In this document: piece by piece, positions 33,518 through 45,558 of the stretch
How positions within the stretch are numbered: the first letter of the stretch is position 1
Layout of the letters: each line of letters begins with the position of its first letter
DNA from: Zingiber officinale
Lineage: Eukaryota > Streptophyta > Magnoliopsida > Zingiberales > Zingiberaceae
Direction of reading: 5' to 3'
Assembly (NCBI RefSeq): GCF_018446385.1
Contig: NC_055991.1
Span: 115,983,794 to 116,047,793, forward strand
Length of the DNA stretch: 64,000 nucleotides
The notes under the pieces: model-generated
Database searches by the model: none
What the model was told of the DNA's origin: nothing
Seen by the model: only the letters and a program-made list of their open reading frames with translations
Made by a program: the position numbers and the translations under genes

Positions 33518-35689
33518 TTACCCTTGCTGTAAATTTGGACAATTACGCTTGTCATGTGACACTCCTCGAAGTCCACATCCATGACATAGCCTCAAATTTG
33601 ATGTTGATTTCTCCTTTGATGATTTCAACCTCTTCCCACATCCCTTTGTTCTTACTAAAGAAGGATCAATAATACCAAGACCCTCATCCATGGATTTCTT
33701 CCTTTGACTTCTATCACTGGATGTTCTACTAATGTTCATCTCTTGAATTTTATTGTATATACAATCAAATTGTTCATCCAAGAAGGTTGTCCCCTCATTA
33801 GTTAAAGATGCATCATCAATTAATACTGAAGCTTTATAGGATAACCTTGAGTGTCTCGACATCAAAAACCTTTCTGGATCTGGATCATCACTGAAATTTT
33901 GCTCACCCAAACCATATACTGCTCCAACTTTTGCATCTTTTGTCCATCGTTTAAGTATATATGTATCAGGCAAATGAAACACTTGGTTGATACGGAAAAA
34001 AGCTAACATATGCCTGCATGGAATGCCCTCAAACTCGAATTTCGTGCAGCTACACGATATGTAGTCCCTTTGTTTATCATGCGTGAGCACCCTTGATTTG
34101 GAGGAAGAAGCACTTTGAAATTTCATCACATGGTAAACCACTGAGTCGACACCTGTAAATGCATGTTGCACATAATAACCATGACTCTCGATCATTTCAC
34201 TTTGAAATTCCAACCATTTCTTTTTTGTGTACACCTTAACCATTTGAGTTTCCATTGGCCAGTTTGTATTAATCTTAGGATATTCATTCATATCAATATG
34301 GTCTGCAACCAACTCATTGTGTCTTTGGTGTCTTAGTGCTCTATTAAAACGGGTGATAAAATCCATCAATGAGTTCTTATTTGAGACGTAACTTTTGAAA
34401 AATGCATGTGAGCCTTCAGATCTTTGACTACTTGACATTCCAGCACAAAATATATGGCTGAAATATATTGGCACCCATCTGTGTCGCAATTCATACATCA
34501 AAAACAGCCAATCATTATTTTCTAAGTTACCACACTTGATAGCTTCTTCCCATGACTTTTCAAAATCATCAGGTGTTGCAGAATTTACAATGACATTCTT
34601 TATATTTTGATAATTGTTTCGGAAAGTCAAAGGGTCTAATTTATCTGGAAATTTATTCAATATATGCCACAAACAATATCGATGCGCTGTTTGAGGGAAA
34701 ATCTGTGCAATAGCTTTTGTCATAGCAGGATCCTGGTCAGTGATAATAATGTTTGGTGCACCTTTAGGCATGGCTTCTAAGAACTTTGTAAGCAACCAAA
34801 CAAATGACTCAGTTTTCTCATCACTAAGAAACCCGCAACCAAAAAGAATTGTTTGATGATGATGATTAACTCCTACAAATGGTGCGAAAATCAAGCCATA
34901 TCTGTTGGTGTTATATGTCGTATCAAATACAACTGCATCACCAAATACACTGTATGCCCTTCTTGATATATGATCAGCCCAAAAGCATCTACTAAATCTG
35001 TTATCTGAATCAGTCTCGTAATCAAAGAAAAAAGCCGAATTCTTCTCTTGCTCAGATGTAAAAAACTCAATCAGTGTTTCAGCATCAATACCCTTTTGTT
35101 CATCCCTTAGATTTCTTTCAAAATTTCTAATATCTCTTTCTGTGCAACCTACACCCTCAGGCCCTCCATACTCAATCTCTAATAATCGCATTTGTTGACA
35201 AGTTGGCACATTAGCCTCTGAAAATTGTTGTGTTAAAGCTTTCTTTGCTGCAGAAACATTACGATGTGAGCGTAGCAAATGCACCTTTGATGGAGTTGCG
35301 AGTGGATGATTATGGGTTTCTATAAAGCTACTGACAACCCAATTAGGTCCAGTTTGTTTCTTGGCAAATGCAATATTTGACTTGCATCCCGTTCTAACTG
35401 ACCCACGTGCTCTTTCCCTTGTCATTTGATCAACTTTTGCATGTTTATTCCACCGCATTAGATCTGTATGCCCTTCTTTAAAGCATACAATTTGTTTCCA
35501 CGTTACTTCATTTGTTATCTTATTTTTCTTGCTCGTGTGCATCCTTGAACTAAATCCAGCTTCTCGTGCATATTGGTTGTAGAACGAATATGCATCCTCT
35601 AGTGATGAGAATTCCATTCCAATTTGTGGCTTTCGATCATGTGAAACTTGGGGAATGTATTCATGATCATCAGCTCTATTTTCTTCCAT
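33518..35689 (-). CDS. FAR1/FHY3-type MULE transposase, intact, 723 aa
   Basis: An uninterrupted frame starts 287 bp inside the right arm. Domains in order: FAR1 WRKY-GCM1 zinc-finger DNA-binding region at about 28-130 (C69, C102, H126 and H128 in THNHPL). MULE catalytic domain at about 250-430, with D256 in VVFDTTY, D318 in IIITDQDPAM and a candidate third acidic residue E425 in SQRSEGSHAFF. SWIM zinc finger CSCTKFEFEGIPCRH (C546, C548, C558, H560). C-terminal zinc knuckle CHGCGLRGVSHDKRNCP (C702, C705, H712, C717). The enzyme would cut at the element's inverted repeats and insert it elsewhere. Related domesticated proteins FHY3 and FAR1 are light-signalling transcription factors, but the flanking inverted repeats show this copy is still a transposon gene. 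Length and motifs look complete, so activity is plausible. Confidence 0.92.
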   Translation of the reverse strand: MEENRADDHEYIPQVSHDRKPQIGMEFSSLEDAYSFYNQYAREAGFSSRMHTSKKNKITNEVTWKQIVCFKEGHTDLMRWNKHAKVDQMTRERARGSVRTGCKSNIAFAKKQTGPNWVVSSFIETHNHPLATPSKVHLLRSHRNVSAAKKALTQQFSEANVPTCQQMRLLEIEYGGPEGVGCTERDIRNFERNLRDEQKGIDAETLIEFFTSEQEKNSAFFFDYETDSDNRFSRCFWADHISRRAYSVFGDAVVFDTTYNTNRYGLIFAPFVGVNHHHQTILFGCGFLSDEKTESFVWLLTKFLEAMPKGAPNIIITDQDPAMTKAIAQIFPQTAHRYCLWHILNKFPDKLDPLTFRNNYQNIKNVIVNSATPDDFEKSWEEAIKCGNLENNDWLFLMYELRHRWVPIYFSHIFCAGMSSSQRSEGSHAFFKSYVSNKNSLMDFITRFNRALRHQRHNELVADHIDMNEYPKINTNWPMETQMVKVYTKKKWLEFQSEMIESHGYYVQHAFTGVDSVVYHVMKFQSASSSKSRVLTHDKQRDYISCSCTKFEFEGIPCRHMLAFFRINQVFHLPDTYILKRWTKDAKVGAVYGLGEQNFSDDPDPERFLMSRHSRLSYKASVLIDDASLTNEGTTFLDEQFDCIYNKIQEMNISRTSSDRSQRKKSMDEGLGIIDPSLVRTKGCGKRLKSSKEKSTSNLRLCHGCGLRGVSHDKRNCPNLQQG

Positions 35690-35976
35690 TTCTAGGCACC
35701 CTCACATTATAATTGACAATACATAATTAGACAAAGAAACATAACTGATTTCTTATAAAATAAAAACTGCAAATTTAATTAAAAACATTACTTGAAGAAA
35801 ATAATATCCAATCTAATTGGATGAGTCAAGCTGTACAAAACGCTAAGATCGAACATCAATTAAACTAAATGGTATTCAAGTGACAATATATGGAACATTT
35901 GGATGGGCAGATCAGTTATTTAAGACACATTTGCTTTAGAAACCACATGCAAAGATCTAAACATGAAAAGACGTAT

Positions 35977-36978
35977 AACATTTTGCATAAGTGTTAAAAG
36001 AAACTAACAACCTAAACAGTAAAATTTAACAAAATTAATCTAAACAATAACAATTTGCATAAGTGTTAAAAACTGCAATAGAAACTGCAAGTCTAGTAAA
36101 ACAGAATCTGTACTAAATTCTTCTATCAGTGCACTTCTCAAAAAACATTATTAAACGGGAGGTCCGTTGTATGAATCGGCCAACAATTTAGCCCTGGATG
36201 AGAAATCATTTGCAAATCTAGTTCCATGAAACCTAAGGAAAGATTAAGTTGCAAAAATATACCAGAGGACTAAAAACAATAATTTTATAGATCAAACTAA
36301 ATTTGCATGGACAAGTCCTGGAACGCAAGTGAAAAAATTACCTAACCGAGGAATAAACAAAGATAGGGAAGCGATAGCAGGAACCAAAAGTCAACAACAA
36401 AATAAGAGAATGTAAGGAGGGTGCAGAAGTAAGAAGGATACCTCCAAATCTCAAATCGATGGCAGAATAGAAGAGAAGACGGGATCTCAGCAATGTGATG
36501 AAGTGAGGGATAGCTTTGAATCCAACCCAGTGCTACTGTTCTAGTAAAGGGAGTGATCGATCCCGAATTTGCGTTATATTGGCTCGAATCTTTTAGGGCT
36601 AGTTGTTTCCGACACGCCGAAATTATACAAGAGAAACCCTAGTGAGGAGCAGAGCTTGCGAGGGGGGAGGGGGGCTGCCGAGGGCTGGTGGCGTCCGACG
36701 CGAGAAGGAGGAAGCTGAGGTCGGCGGGAGGCGTCAGATCTGCTCCTGGCGAACGACGCGAGAAGGAAGGAGCCCCTGGCGGCGGACGCGAGAAGAAGGG
36801 CAGCGGAAGAAAGCAGAACCCCTGGCGGCGGACGCGAGAAGAAGGCACGCGGAGACGTCGAGACGCGTTAGGGCTGCGGAAGAGATGTTTAGAAACCTTC
36901 CTTCTCACTTATGACGTGGCAGCTGCCACGTCAACGGTCCGCACGCGGTCCGCAAGGTTTGTTCCGCAGCGGAACAAA

Positions 36979-37010
<32 letters not shown>
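35977..37010 (-). repeat. Right terminal inverted repeat of the MULE
   Basis: Reverse complement of the left arm, including the subterminal palindromes and the outer (GA)n(AT)n tract. Differences from the left arm are few: single-base changes, for example in an A run near 36592, and the missing 32-bp duplicate. Open frames at 36603-37056 mirror those of the left arm and are not genes. Confidence 0.93.
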
Positions 37011-37011
<1 letters not shown>

Positions 37012-37170
37012 TTTGATACAGTGGGTGTTGAGTTCCGTATCATAATTAAACAATAAATATATATATTTTTGATACAGTGGGTGTTGAGTTCCGTATCATA
37101 ATTAAACAATAAATATATATATTTTTGATACAGTGGGTGTTGAGTTCCGTATCATAATTAAACAATAAAT
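37003..37170. repeat. 56-bp tandem repeat, 3 copies
   Basis: TTTTGATACAGTGGGTGTTG and ATCATAATTAAACAATAAAT recur at 56-base steps (GATAC at 37015, 37071 and 37127), directly outside the right end of the MULE. Confidence 0.9.
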
Positions 37171-37429
37171 AAGTATTCGTTGGAGATTTAGTATTTATTT
37201 TATTTTTTTTTAAAAAAAATTTAGGTTTCTTAACTTAACTATATAAGACATTATATTCTGTATCAATTTTAAGATCTAATAATATAAAAATTTTTTCCTT
37301 CTCTTAATTTTTACATGGTATCAAAATGGTTCTCTTTTTCTGACCTAATTTTCTCTACCGTCTTCTATTATTGTTTCTTGTTGTCGCTGTCGTCTCCTAC
37401 TGTTACTATTAATTTCAATGCTGACATCT

Positions 37430-37770
37430 ATTTTCTGTCCTGCTGCTGTTGATTTCAGTGTCGAAATATATTTTTTATCGATTTCGGTGCCAACATCCTA
37501 TCCTACCGATGACACAAACGTCCTGTCCTACTGATTTCGACACCGACATTATTTTCTACCGATTTCAACGCCGACGTTATTTTCTGTCGATTTCGGCACC
37601 GACGTCCTATGCTGTCAATTTCAACGCCAACGCTCTTTTCTACCGATTTCGGTGTTGAAGCCCTATGTTGCTAATTTTGGTACTAACGTCTTTTTCTACT
37701 AATTTTGACACCAACACCCTACGTTATTGATTTCTACATTTGACATCCTTTTCTACCTTAGATTCTTTGT
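37430..37770. repeat. Degenerate tandem repeat in place of gag
   Basis: Variants of TTTCTACCGATTTCGG followed by CACCGACGTCC recur at spacings of roughly 28-45 bases between the PBS and the protease region of the copia element. Confidence 0.55.
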
Positions 37771-38002
37771 GTGACCACGGGTCGTCCTGACATCAGTTTT
37801 TGCGGATCGTACAAATTCCTTACAGTTTAGTTATTCTGAAAATTATTCGTTCTGTCATCATGCCTGGTCGTGCAGATGCTTCATGGAAATCTGATTCATA
37901 TATGTTTGAGTAGTTTCAACAGTTCCTTGCTTCACAACCCTCTACTATGTCAGCTTCCTCTCATATAGGTTTGTCATCCTCTGGTATTTCAGGTATTTCA
38001 GG

Positions 38003-41000
38003 TTTATGGATTTTAGACTCTGGTGCCTCTCATCATATGTCATCCAATTATCATTTTTTGTTTCTTTTTCTCCCAGTTCATCTATATCTATTGTGACTGC
38101 TGATGGTACTCATATATCATTAGTAGGTGTTGTTCAATTATTATATTTTTTTTATCTCTTACTAATATTTATTATATTTCGAGTCTTACTTTAAATCTTG
38201 TTTCTGTTAGTCAATTATGTAAGTCTGGATACCTAGTCTCTTTTCTTCATCCAATTGTTATGTTCAGGATCCGCAATCTCAAAGGCAGATTGGGGCAGAT
38301 CATAGACAAAGAGAACTCTATGTTTTAGATCAACTTAAATTACCAGAAGTTGTAACTTCGAGTGTGGATTTATCGTCTTTTCATCTGAGTCGTTCATCTT
38401 CTGATTTTTATTTGTGGCACTATCGCTTAGGTCGTATTTCAGCACCTCGTTTGCAGTTTTTAGCTTCTACAGGAACATTAGGATCATTAAAAAGTTCTGA
38501 TATTTCTGATTGTAATGATTGTAAACTGGTCAAATTTTCTACCTTACCATTTTCTAAAAGTCTTTCTTTTTCTTCTATTCCATTTGATCTTATCCATTCT
38601 GATGTGTGAGGACCCTCTCCTATTCCTAAAAAAGGGGGGTCAAAGTATTATGTTTCGTTTATTGATGATTGCACTTGTTATTTTTGGGTTTATCTTATGA
38701 AACACAGGTCTAAGTATCTTACAATTTTCAATAACTTTAGAGCTCTTGTGAAAACTCAACATTCTAGTGTCAAAGTATTTTCATTGTGATTTGGGGGTGA
38801 GTACACTTCAAATCAATTTTCACATTTACTTGCTTCTGATGGTACTATTCATCAAACCTCGTGTACAGATACTCCTGAACAAAATGACGTGGCTAAACGG
38901 AAATATAGACATCTTGTTAAAATATCCCGTTTATTTTTATTGTCTGCTAGTGTTCCTAGTGCCTTTTGGGGGGAAGCAATCATTACTGCTGCTCATGTCA
39001 TTAATAGAATTCTAACCTCACATAATTCAGGGTTGTCACCTTTTAAAAAATTGTATGAATATGATACTGTCTATTCCTCTTTACGTGTTTTTGGTTATAC
39101 TTACTTTGTCTTTCGTCCACATGCAGAGCGTAATAAGTTATCCTCTCGATCTTCTCTTTGCGTCTTTCTGGGTTATGGTGTTAGTCAAAAAGTATATCGT
39201 TGCTTTGATCCCGTCAATTAAAAATTGTATGTCTTTCGTCATGTTGTGTTTCTTGAGCATATTCCATTTTTTTCTATTCTGGCTAGTTCGCAAAATATAA
39301 CAAAGTCAAATCTGCTTTGCATTGATCCTTTCAATAACGATACTAAGGAAGATTCATCCACAAATCCTACTGGTAGTTCAACTAAATTTTGTACTTTGGT
39401 TCCCGAGATATCCGCTCCACATGTTCCTCCTTCTGCCACTACCCAATTATCTCCTGAGATTTCGTATGATCCTTCTCTCTACCGTCGTCAATCCACTCGT
39501 GTTTGTAAGTCTACTAAACTACCAGATTTTGCTTACTCTTGTTATTCTCGTTCTTTTGCTTCATTTGTTGCATCTATTCATTGTCTTTCTGAATCTGAAT
39601 CTTATAGAGAAGTTGTTTGTAACCCACTTTGGCAGAGTGTTATGACTAAGGAACTAACTACTTTGCATCATAGTCATACATGGGATTTGGTTCCATTGCC
39701 ACCAGGAAAACATACTATTGGTTCTTGTTGAGTATATAAGATCAAAACTAAATCTGATGGATCTATCGAACGATACAAAGCTCACCTTGTTGTTAAAGGT
39801 TATTCTCAGGAGTATGACATGGATTATGAAGAAACATTTGCTCTTGTTACAAAAATGACAACGGTTCGTACTCTGATTACTGTTGCTTCTGTTTGTAGAT
39901 GGAGAATATCTCAGATAGATGTCAAGAATGTATTTCTAAATGGTGATCTTTATGAAGAAGTTTAATGACACCTCCTCCTGGTATTTCACATAAACTTGGT
40001 GATGTTTGCAGGCTTCGTAAAACGCTTTATGGTCTCAAAGAAGCACCTCGTGCTTGGTTTGAGAAGTTCTCTATAGTGATTACTTCGTTTGGTTTTCATC
40101 CTAGTAATCATGATTCAACATTGTTTGTTAGATGTACGAGTACAGATTGTATTCTTTTATCATTATATATTGATGACATGATTATTATTGGTGATGATTC
40201 TGATAGAATTGCTTTCTTGAAATCTGAGTTGGCTGATTGTTTTGCTATGAAAGATTTGGGTATACTACGCTACTTTCTGGGCATTGAAGTTGATTATTCT
40301 CCGAAAGGTTATCTTTTATCTCAGTCAAAGTATATATCTAATATGTTTGAGTGTACTTATCTTACTGATAATAGAGTTGTTGATACTTCTATTGAGACTA
40401 ATGCTCGATATTCTCCATCTGATGGCTCACCTTTGCCGGATCCTAGTTTGTACAAAACTATTCTTGGAAGCTTGGTTTATCTCACCGTGACTCGTCCAGA
40501 TATTGCGTATATTGTTCATGTGGTTAGTCAATTTATTGCTGCACCAACTACAGTTCATTGGGCTACTCTTTTTCGTATTCTCAAGTATGTTCGGTGCACT
40601 CAATTTCAAAGTCTTTTATTTCATTCTACTTCATCTCTTGAACTGCGTGCATACTCTGATGCGAATTGGGTTAGTAATCCTACGGATCGCAAATCTACCA
40701 TTGGCTTCTGTATTTTTCTTGGTGATTCCTTCATTTCTTGGAAGAATAAATAGGAAGATGTTATTTCTAGATCTTCCACAGAAGCTGAGTATCGTGTCAT
40801 GGCCTCAACTACTTGTGAGATAGTTTGGTTGCGTTGATTATTTACGGATGTGGTTGTCTTTCTTCATCAACCTACTCCGTAATATTGTGATAATCAGAGT
40901 GTTATTCAAATTACACGTAATTCAGTTTTTCATGAGCGAGCGAAACATATTGAAATTGATTGTCACATTATTCGTCATCATCTTCAGATTGACACCATCA

Positions 41001-41115
41001 CATTGCCTTTTGTTTCTTCAAAGGTACATATTGTTGATATATTTACCAAGGCATATTTCGCTTCATGTTTTTGTTTCTTATCTGACAAACTCTCAATGCT
41101 TCTAGCTATAGTATC
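38003..41115 (+). pseudogene. Ty1-copia pol pseudogene (protease, integrase, RT, RNase H)
   Basis: Recognisable in order: protease WILDSGASHHM near 38005; pre-integrase WHYRLGRIS near 38415; integrase core from IHSDV (38600) with a D in FIDDCT and a QNDVAKRKYRH block near 38880; RT with DVKNVFLNGDL near 39920, YGLKEAPRAW at 40030 and the catalytic YIDDM near 40167; RNase H with AYSDANW near 40650 and STEAEYRVMA near 40780. Stops interrupt the frame near 38607, 38788, 39219, 39731, 40751 and 40837, and a one-base loss near 39963 shifts it. It therefore encodes no working polyprotein. The separate open frames of 60-260 codons in this span are pieces of this one gene. Confidence 0.93.
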
Positions 41116-41299
41116 GTGAGTTTGAGGGGGATGTTAGATTATATATTAATTTGTTTATAGCTTTTAGGGTAATTTGGACTTTTCCCTTTTTTTATAGAGT
41201 TTAGGGTTTCTTAACTTAATTATATAAGACCTTATACTCTGTATTTATTTTAAGATCCAATAATATTGTTAGTTTTTTTTTCTCTTAATTTCTACATGA

Positions 41300-43150
41300 A
41301 TCAATTTTAATTATATAGTTGATGTAGAATTTTTATTTTTTAATGTGTAAAATACTTTTAGGTATCTGTTGAATTTGGTCGATCTCAATATAATCCTTCG
41401 TACCTTTAACAATATCTATATGAAGATATCCACCGTATATCCACACAAATATATCCATCATCTGTCTCACAGACACAATTAAAGTATCTTAAAATCATAT
41501 AGTGCTAACAACCATGCATTCCGTTTCGCAAATCATTTTCCTCAAAAAGCAGTGCCCCCTTCTCCGCGACCGTTGGGATATCGTCGTAACCGTCGCCTTG
41601 TCTGCAACCATTGGGATGCGGTTATAGCCATTCATTGCCACTTCTGCGTTTCTTCCATGCGGCGAAATTTTTTCCTTCTCACTTCTCAGCTTGGTAGGAG
41701 GGAGATGGATCTCGCTACTGATCCAGAGGGGAAGGACGAGACGCTGGTTCAAGCATTCAGGAGCCTTCGCCACCCATCTCGTTGTCGTTGTCGTTGCCGA
41801 TCGTGTGTGTTCGCCTAGCTGGAGGTCACGCGCATACTGCTTCGAGTAGTGTCTATAGACGATCTCATCCAACGCCGCCTATTGTGCATCTTGATCTATC
41901 CAATAGAAACTTCCTCGTCTCCTCTCCTCTCCCATGGGTTTTGCAGTTTGCAGGTTCTCCCTGATGGAGTATAAATCGATTCTTCATCATGGGAAAATGG
42001 ATCCCGGCCAAATATTTCGTCTTTGATTCTTGATAAAATTTAAGTTGAAGATCTTGAATAATTACGCTATTTTGCCTGGTGAGATTCATCATTTCTAGCA
42101 CTGCATATATATCTCTTGGATAATCACATCATCAATTTTCTAATATTCCTGTCCAAGAATATAGCTCTTCGGCCATCAGATGCGGGTTGCGGTGTCAGAA
42201 CACCAAACAACATCAGAATAGTTACCGATGGCGCACTGCTATGTCAGAGCAGCATCAGACGTTAGCCAATTAGTTTACGGAGATTGTTTGCTAATCTTCT
42301 TCTTACGGTGTTTAGTTTCGTGCAACTGTTTCAACCTTCGATAGGTTTGGTGATGTTTCTTATGCTCATAACATATTTGTGTGAAGTTATAACCAAATTA
42401 AAATTTGTGTGATTCATATATCTTGGAAGATGCATACAAATCATTACTCAAAATTTCCCATCCATTTACCTTTTGCGTTGTTGTTCTTTTTTTTTTTTTG
42501 CGAAACTTGATAGTATTCATGTTGTTTCTAGGCTGCAGCAGGGCATATGAATTTTATGATGATAGAAGACTGCTGTTTTTTTTTCCATATCACAAAATCT
42601 TGGATTTAACATACTCCTAAGGCAGGTAGGCAACAACAGAGCAAACTTCTTTTGAAAAATGTCTGGAGTTGGTAACCCTACAACTAATCGGAGGAGACTT
42701 TTGTATCTGGTGGAAATTACAAGCAAGGATCCAAAACTGGATCGAGAAAACGAAATGCTTCTATTGGGCAGACTACTGCCCATGTTGGCATAGGTTGGCT
42801 TAAACGGCTTGGCCGCCTCATATATCCTCCTGTTGAAGTAGTGGTTGGCTTTAGGTGGGGAAACTCAAACTTCAAGTACCATGTTCGGTTTGATTTCAGT
42901 TTCCAAACTTTTTGGTTATGAATTGTTCGTAACATGCATTTATAATTTCAGGACTAAAATTTATATAAAACTGATATTGATATTTTGGGATACGATCAAA
43001 ATTTCACGTTAAAAAGATATAAAAAAATACGAGTTTAAACATATATAAGATATCTTCATTATTGTTAATGAAAAAGATATGAGTTTAAAAATATGTAAGA
43101 TATTTTCATTGTCATGAGGTTTTTTAGGCAGAGTCTAAAAATAAAATTAT
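41300..43150. other. Unassigned region
   Basis: No supported gene. 41550-41830 is somewhat GC-rich with an open plus frame ending in repeated Cys/Arg codons that I do not recognise. 42640-42930 has balanced composition but no long frame. The rest is AT-rich. Confidence 0.5.
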
Positions 43151-43236
43151 GAGGGCTTAAGTTTTAAATGTACAATATTATGTCATTGTGAAGATATGTG
43201 AATATTCTTCGATCAAAACAAATGGTATCAGAGTTA
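43100..43236 (+). mobile_element. LTR end followed by tRNA-iMet primer-binding site
   Basis: ...TCTTCGATCAAAACA (ending at 43220) is followed after two bases by TGGTATCAGAGTTA (43223-43236), the usual junction of a 5' LTR and PBS. The start of this LTR is not identifiable. Confidence 0.5.
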
Positions 43237-43280
43237 TAATTCAAATCAGATATTATATGAGATGACCTTGAATGAAGTCG

Positions 43281-43486
43281 CGGGGAGGCCCGGAGTAGGT
43301 TAGAGTGACCCGATGTTCACGGGGAGGCTCATAGCTAGTCAAGAATGACAGGATATGGATGCTTACGAGGAGGCCCGGAGTAGGTCAGGATGACCAGATG
43401 CTTGTGGGGAGGCCCGAAGCAGGTCAAGGTGACTGGGTGCTTGAGGGAAGGCTCGGAGCAAGTAGTGATCGAATGCTTGTGGGAAG
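43281..43486. repeat. 39-bp tandem repeat with GGTCA/TGACC hairpins, 5 copies
   Basis: Units contain GGGAGGCCCGGAGTA, then GGTCAGGATGACCAGATGCT or variants, at about 39-base spacing, directly downstream of the PBS. Confidence 0.8.
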
Positions 43487-45558
43487 GTTTTGTCAGATAT
43501 GACGATTAAATAATAAGTGTTATTTAAGAAATAACTTTATTGAATTTTTCGAGATTTTTTTTTTTAAAAATTGGATTTAAACGAATTCTGTATGACGCGT
43601 TTTAAGGGGATGGATCAATTAGGCTTAGGGGAAGCCTATTTGAAATATTAATTAAAGTGAGAGTTGATTGAGGTAATTAACGCAAGGATTGATTAATTAA
43701 CTTAAGGTATATATTTGGAAACCTAGGTTTCAATTCATTCGACAGATCCTTTCTCTTCCCCTCTCCCGATCCCAATCGTCGACGCCCACCATCTCCTCGC
43801 GCGCCGCAACTGGGTATGAACGCTGATGACCACGAGACAACTACTAGCACGGGACGTAGTCATGACGAGAGTAGAGGCCAGCCGCTCTCTCGGCCTCCTC
43901 GTACCAAACAACATCAACGTCGTGCCCTATCTCTTGATCCGCCGCCATCGACCCTCTTCACCCAATTCATCGCCTTAGCCATCACCTGATGTCGTTGCCC
44001 AATCACGTTGGCACCACTCGATCGCCACCAACCCTCTCTTCTACTCTTGACCCAGAACCACTCAGTCACAGCCATCCCTCCTCTACTCGTAGCCATCTCT
44101 ACACCACTGATCACCGGCGTGGCTCTCTGCCATCCGACTACAGCTGGCTTAGAGGGGTGCCAACAGCCCAGGAATTTGAATACAGACCTTGGCCACCATA
44201 GCGGCAGTCAACTTTGACATCCCCTAACTGTGCCAGCCATCTTCCAGCCATGAGCCACCTCCGGTCGTGAGTCATCTACAACAATTACCGGACTAGGTGA
44301 GCTTAGAGATAAATGTTGGGTTAAACCTAATCTAATCATTTGAATGAATTAATAGATTTATTGGATTGATTAATTTAATTGATGATGGGAAGATGTGTTT
44401 GGTATCACATTTCATTTCTTGTATTGGATTTGTTAGTTAAAATGATGTTGTGATTATTTGAATCACTAAATTAAGGTTGAGATTAATTAGGTGGATCTCC
44501 TATATTGGTGAAGGAGAGTAAGTCGAACATATGGATCAATTAATGAATGGATTAGGGTTATTGTTATGATTAAAACCCTAAACTAAGTTTGGGGAATAGG
44601 TGTATCTATTTAGATTGGGAATTTTGTTTAGCTATTTGATATATGATATAATTGGCTAAACTGTACTATTAGTTATAGGACTCTGATTCGAGACGAGCAT
44701 CTCGACGTGGAAATTATTTGACATGATCTACAGATAAAAGAGGGGTACTTTTTGCTTCATCTTCTTTAGATCTTTGATCTTAGTGCATGATTTATTAATT
44801 TGGCAGTACTTCTTTGTTTACCTTGACTCTGCTCTTAATTGATTCCTAAGATTGATACTTATTTTGTTTGCCTTTATGTTTACTCTATTTTATATCTATA
44901 TAGTCTTCTTTATTTTCATGCATTTATTGTGTGGGTATTATCGTAGTATAGTTATTGATTTATGCTCAGGTATTTACACCATATCGTGATGCACTTGGGC
45001 TTGTAGCCATGTGTTAGCAATATTATAGTATAGTAGTATACCATATAAGTGCATATAAATTAGCGAGACTATACCTGCCTATACGAGATAGATATCTTAC
45101 CCTAGCCAAGTGATAGGAGTATCCCACTAGGTTATTTTCTTCAGATTGATATTTAGGACTACTTGATTTGGATTTCGCTGTTTTATTATATATATGATGA
45201 TACTATGGAATTAGTTGAGATATTATGACTAGATGACTAGTATTTTCTTAATGAGATTTGTTGACTAGTATTTTGGTGGAGGTGATTGTTTATTGTCTAC
45301 CTATACATTAGTACAATTATACCATACTATATACTATACCTGCATATATGTTTGCCTGTTATGTATACTCATGCCTATACATTTGTAAGATTATATCATA
45401 GTGTAGGATATCAAGTATCCTACTAGACCCTTGGTTGTTACTTAGGCTCATGCCTATACGCTAGTGAGGTTAGATCATAGGGTAGCTTGAAGCGTATTAT
45501 CCTCGGATGGATTGTTACTGCTTATCTTGTCATTATGGCTTGGTATATGTGATCCGAT
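43487..45558 (+). mobile_element. Probable long LTR fragment, truncated by the Tat insertion
   Basis: The stretch starts TGTCAGATATGACG, has a short GC-rich part (43740-44280) and then long T-rich sequence with recurrent TGCCTATAC and TACTAGAT-like phrases. This is the texture of long chromovirus LTRs, but no end, PBS or gene confirms it. It is cut at 45559. The open frames at 43735-44217 on both strands have no recognisable motif. Confidence 0.35.

Larger units (their letters stand above)
29411..37010. mobile_element. Mutator-like transposon (MULE), about 7.6 kb, two genes
   Basis: The element is bounded by inverted repeats of about 1.03-1.06 kb and encodes a full-length FAR1-type MULE transposase (minus) and a GRF zinc-finger protein (plus), transcribed towards each other from just inside the two arms. 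This is the layout of maize MuDR. Flanks show an imperfect 9-10-bp repeat, TTTTGATTAC at 29401-29410 and TTTTGATAC at 37011-37019, close to the 9-bp duplication usual for MULEs, though the outer (AT)n tract blurs the exact ends. The arms are nearly identical and both genes lack stops, so the copy is young and may be autonomous. 31022-33517, between the genes, holds no other coding sequence I recognise. Confidence 0.88.
37178..41296 (+). mobile_element. Decayed Ty1-copia element with short LTRs
   Basis: A 5' LTR (37178-37315, about 138 bp) and a 3' LTR (41132-41296, about 165 bp) share blocks such as GGTTTCTTAACTTAA, TATATAAGAC and AATTTTTACA/AATTTCTACA. The 5' LTR is followed at once by TGGTATCAAAATGG, a decayed tRNA-iMet PBS, and the 3' LTR is preceded by the purine tract GAGTTTGAGGGGGA. 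Short LTRs and motif order (protease, integrase, RT, RNase H) suggest the Ale/Retrofit group. No target duplication is visible, and gag is replaced by repeats. 37320-37430 shows nothing recognisable. Confidence 0.82.

Noticed and set aside
41495..41872. Open frames on both strands near 41.5-41.9 kb as a gene
   Set aside because: No motif, no supported splice structure, and the plus frame ends in low-complexity Cys/Arg codons from a GTTGTCGTTGTCGTTGCC-like repeat.
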